Shown piece after piece: positions 17,187 through 19,180 of a DNA stretch of 19,180 nucleotides. Origin of the DNA: Rhodospirillales bacterium (lineage in GTDB: Bacteria > Pseudomonadota > Alphaproteobacteria > Acetobacterales > Acetobacteraceae). Location: assembly GCA_028866335.1 (NCBI GenBank), contig JAGWIL010000012.1:1-19180 (forward strand), read 5' to 3'. The position numbers were made by a program, and so were the translations under genes. A model generated the notes under the pieces. It was not told where the DNA came from. It did no database searches and saw only the letters and a program-made list of their open reading frames with translations. Each line of letters starts with the position of its first letter. Positions within the stretch are counted from its first letter, which is position 1.

Positions 17187-19140
17187 TCCCAGTGTCCCGC
17201 GCGGTCATGTGGCTGTTCATCATCGGAGAGACCGGCGCCATGATGCCACCGTGTAAAGGTTTATGCCCTTTAGAAGCAGCAGGTTGGATTTTCGCCCCCC
17301 TGGCTGGCCGACCATCAGCGGCCGCAACGGGCGGCTTTTTCCCCATTAATTCGTACGCAAACGCATTCGCGCCAGGCGGTAGCGGATCACTAGGCCCCAA
17401 CGCGCGCTGCCCCTGCGGGGGAGAAGGGTCCAAGGGCACGGTCCACTGGGCATCAAGCTGTGCCAATTCGTCTCCAGAAGACGGCATGATCCCGAGCATT
17501 GGGCCCATACGGGTAATGATCCTGGAAACAGTCGGCGCAGCAATATAGCCACCTGTTGTAAACCCATGAGTCGTTGCGTCCGGTTTAGGCTGCATCACCA
17601 ATACATAGATAACATATTGCGGGTCCTGCATGGGAAAAGCAGCCATGAAGGAGGCGTTGTTGGTATGGAGAAGATAACGGCCATTTGGGCCTACAACCTG
17701 CGCCGTTCCGGTTTTGCCGCCAACCACATACCCTGGCACCGCCGCATATTGGCCGGTGCCAAACAATACCACATTCGTCATCAGCTTGCGCATGATGTCT
17801 GATGTGGATTGCTGCATGATTCTGATGCCCTGCGGCTGTGGGCCGTTGGGGTCAACCTTCAACAATGTCGCGGAATAGCGAATTCCGCCATTCAAAATCG
17901 GCACCGTTGCGGCAACAAGCTGCAAAGGCGAAATGGCAATACCGGCACCAAAGGAAACCGTCATTGTGGCCGCTAACCCCCAATTGCTTTTGGAGGGAAA
18001 TAACGGCACCGGCGGACCCGGAAGCTGGACGTTCAGCGGCTTAAAAAAGCCTTGCTTCTCATACCATGCCTGCTCGATTTTAGGGCCCAATATCGTCGCG
18101 ATTCGGGAGGCCCCAATATTTGAGGACACATTCAAAATCTGTGGAATCGCCATCCAGGTATGCGCGGGCTCAAAATCAGTGATCTGAAAACGTCCGATCC
18201 GTAAAGGATGCGTAGTATCAAAATAATCCCACCAATGTACGATGCCGCTGTCCAAAGCCATGGAGATCGTTTGCAGTTTAAAAACCGACCCAGGCTCATA
18301 GAGTCCGTTCACACAGCGGTCGAATTGATTATTCGGTGAGGTGTCGCGGTAATTATTTGCGTCATAATCCGGCAGGCTGACCATCGCCAACACCTCGCCG
18401 GTATGAATATTCATTACGATTGCACAAGCACCAGGTGCCTGAAACTCTTTCACGGCGGAAGCCAGCTCATCATGCACAATACTTTGAATACCGGCATCAA
18501 TCGAAAGTTGCAGTGGTTGTTGGTCTGTCGTCAGTTGTTTATTGAAGTATTTTTCGACACCGGCCAGGCCGGAGGAATCAATGTTCACGCCACCTAAAAT
18601 ATGTGCTGCTAAATCACCATCGGGATAATGACGTTCTTCACGATTTTCAAAATAAATCCCTGGTATTCCAAGTGAATTGACCGCCAGCTCTTCTTGAGGT
18701 GTCAGGCGCCGATCAAGATATGCAAACTCCTTGCGTTTGTTGGGCAGCAAGCCGGCACCCATTGCATGTGCAAGCCATGCAGGGTTGGCACCAGGTAGCG
18801 CATTAGCCAGCATTGTCGCGGCAGCTTGAGGGTCTGATACCTGTTGTGGATTTGCATAGAGCGAAGCTCCAGGCAAAGAAACCGCAAGAATGGTACCGTT
18901 ACGGTCCATGATATCAGCACGCCCCGGTGGTGGCGGCGTCACACTCAATTTAGGCGCCATGGCTGCAATTTGCGCAGCGCTTGGGTGAATGGGAGCAATA
19001 ATCGTCGCCCAGACCAACTTCAACGCCAGAACACTGAATAAACAGATGAACATGAAGGCGCCAACGACCATGCGGCCACGAGCTCGTTCTAGCGCCGCAC
19101 GCTGATCCAAGTCGGGACCGGTGATGCGCACGGTTTCCAT
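17173..19140 (-). CDS. ftsI: Septal transpeptidase FtsI (class B PBP, PBP3)
   Basis: FtsI crosslinks septal peptidoglycan as the partner of FtsW. The 655-residue product has a short cytoplasmic tail and one membrane helix (about 25-47). The N-terminal dimerisation domain contains PPGRADIMDRNGTILA (71-86). The transpeptidase domain has the catalytic triad of motifs SVFK (285-288, nucleophile Ser 285), SSN (339-341) and KTGTAQ (476-481). After about residue 560 there is a Pro/Ala-rich, low-complexity extension of some 95 residues. The start is the ATG at 19138-19140. The frame is open upstream to the window edge, but no ATG, GTG or TTG occurs there within the window. A start beyond the edge cannot be excluded, and no clear ribosome binding site is seen. 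Confidence 0.96.
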   Translation of the reverse strand: METVRITGPDLDQRAALERARGRMVVGAFMFICLFSVLALKLVWATIIAPIHPSAAQIAAMAPKLSVTPPPPGRADIMDRNGTILAVSLPGASLYANPQQVSDPQAAATMLANALPGANPAWLAHAMGAGLLPNKRKEFAYLDRRLTPQEELAVNSLGIPGIYFENREERHYPDGDLAAHILGGVNIDSSGLAGVEKYFNKQLTTDQQPLQLSIDAGIQSIVHDELASAVKEFQAPGACAIVMNIHTGEVLAMVSLPDYDANNYRDTSPNNQFDRCVNGLYEPGSVFKLQTISMALDSGIVHWWDYFDTTHPLRIGRFQITDFEPAHTWMAIPQILNVSSNIGASRIATILGPKIEQAWYEKQGFFKPLNVQLPGPPVPLFPSKSNWGLAATMTVSFGAGIAISPLQLVAATVPILNGGIRYSATLLKVDPNGPQPQGIRIMQQSTSDIMRKLMTNVVLFGTGQYAAVPGYVVGGKTGTAQVVGPNGRYLLHTNNASFMAAFPMQDPQYVIYVLVMQPKPDATTHGFTTGGYIAAPTVSRIITRMGPMLGIMPSSGDELAQLDAQWTVPLDPSPPQGQRALGPSDPLPPGANAFAYELMGKKPPVAAADGRPARGAKIQPAASKGHKPLHGGIMAPVSPMMNSHMTARDTGNEQG

Positions 19141-19180
19141 CGACGGTTTGGCGTCATTAATGTCCGCCCGCGCCTTTTTT
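19141..19180 (-). other. Window-edge stretch, possible 3' end of the gene before ftsI
   Basis: On the minus strand one frame reads KKGAGGH and then stops at TAA (19157-19159), followed directly by TGA. In the standard dcw order this would be the end of ftsL, about 17 bases before the ftsI ATG. Only seven codons are visible, so the identity is a guess from position. Confidence 0.2.

Overview
This window is a division and cell wall (dcw) cluster of a Gram-negative alphaproteobacterium, most likely in the Rhodospirillales/Acetobacteraceae range. The basis is: LpxC (lipid A synthesis); a MurE with the DNPR motif of meso-diaminopimelate-adding enzymes; an FtsZ that ends in the alphaproteobacterial-type tail LEIPAFLRR; an FtsA with a long N-terminal lead; and the gene order ftsI-murE-murF-mraY-murD-ftsW-murG-murC-murB-ddl-ftsQ-ftsA-ftsZ followed by lpxC. 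The family-level placement is an inference from style and order, not from a search.

Layout, right to left in the direction of transcription (minus strand). From 19140 down to 5661 there are twelve genes, and every stop codon overlaps or touches the next start (4-nt ATGA/GTGA, 1-nt TGATG/TAATG, or 13-14 nt overlaps). They cover the whole cytoplasmic and lipid-linked route from UDP-GlcNAc-enolpyruvate to lipid II: MurB, MurC, MurD, MurE, Ddl, MurF, MraY and MurG. The polymerising pair FtsW/FtsI and the divisome proteins FtsQ and FtsA are also in this run. FtsZ follows FtsA after a 50-bp gap, the only real gap in the run. That gap holds a perfect TTGACA hexamer with an A/T tract behind it, a candidate ftsZ-specific promoter. 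The ftsZ transcript ends in a strong hairpin plus T-run terminator at 2776-2794, shared with two convergent plus-strand genes.

Between ftsZ and lpxC (2161-2771) sits a two-gene plus-strand unit: a YbjQ/UPF0145 family protein and a 94-residue protein with two membrane segments. It is the only part of the window that is not classical dcw or housekeeping content. It is divergent from lpxC across a 207-bp A/T-rich intergenic region, which carries a recognisable lpxC promoter, a dyad over its -10 box and two helically phased 8-bp direct repeats upstream.

lpxC (1018-1953) is followed after 64 bp by the enolase gene, which starts at 953 and runs off the left edge. The right edge cuts just upstream of ftsI, where ftsL would be expected. 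No RNA genes, insertion sequences, CRISPR arrays or phage genes were seen, and there is no gene-free stretch longer than about 210 bp. I found no clear novel multi-gene system. The most unusual items are the ybjQ-like/membrane protein pair and the architecture of the lpxC and ftsZ promoter regions.
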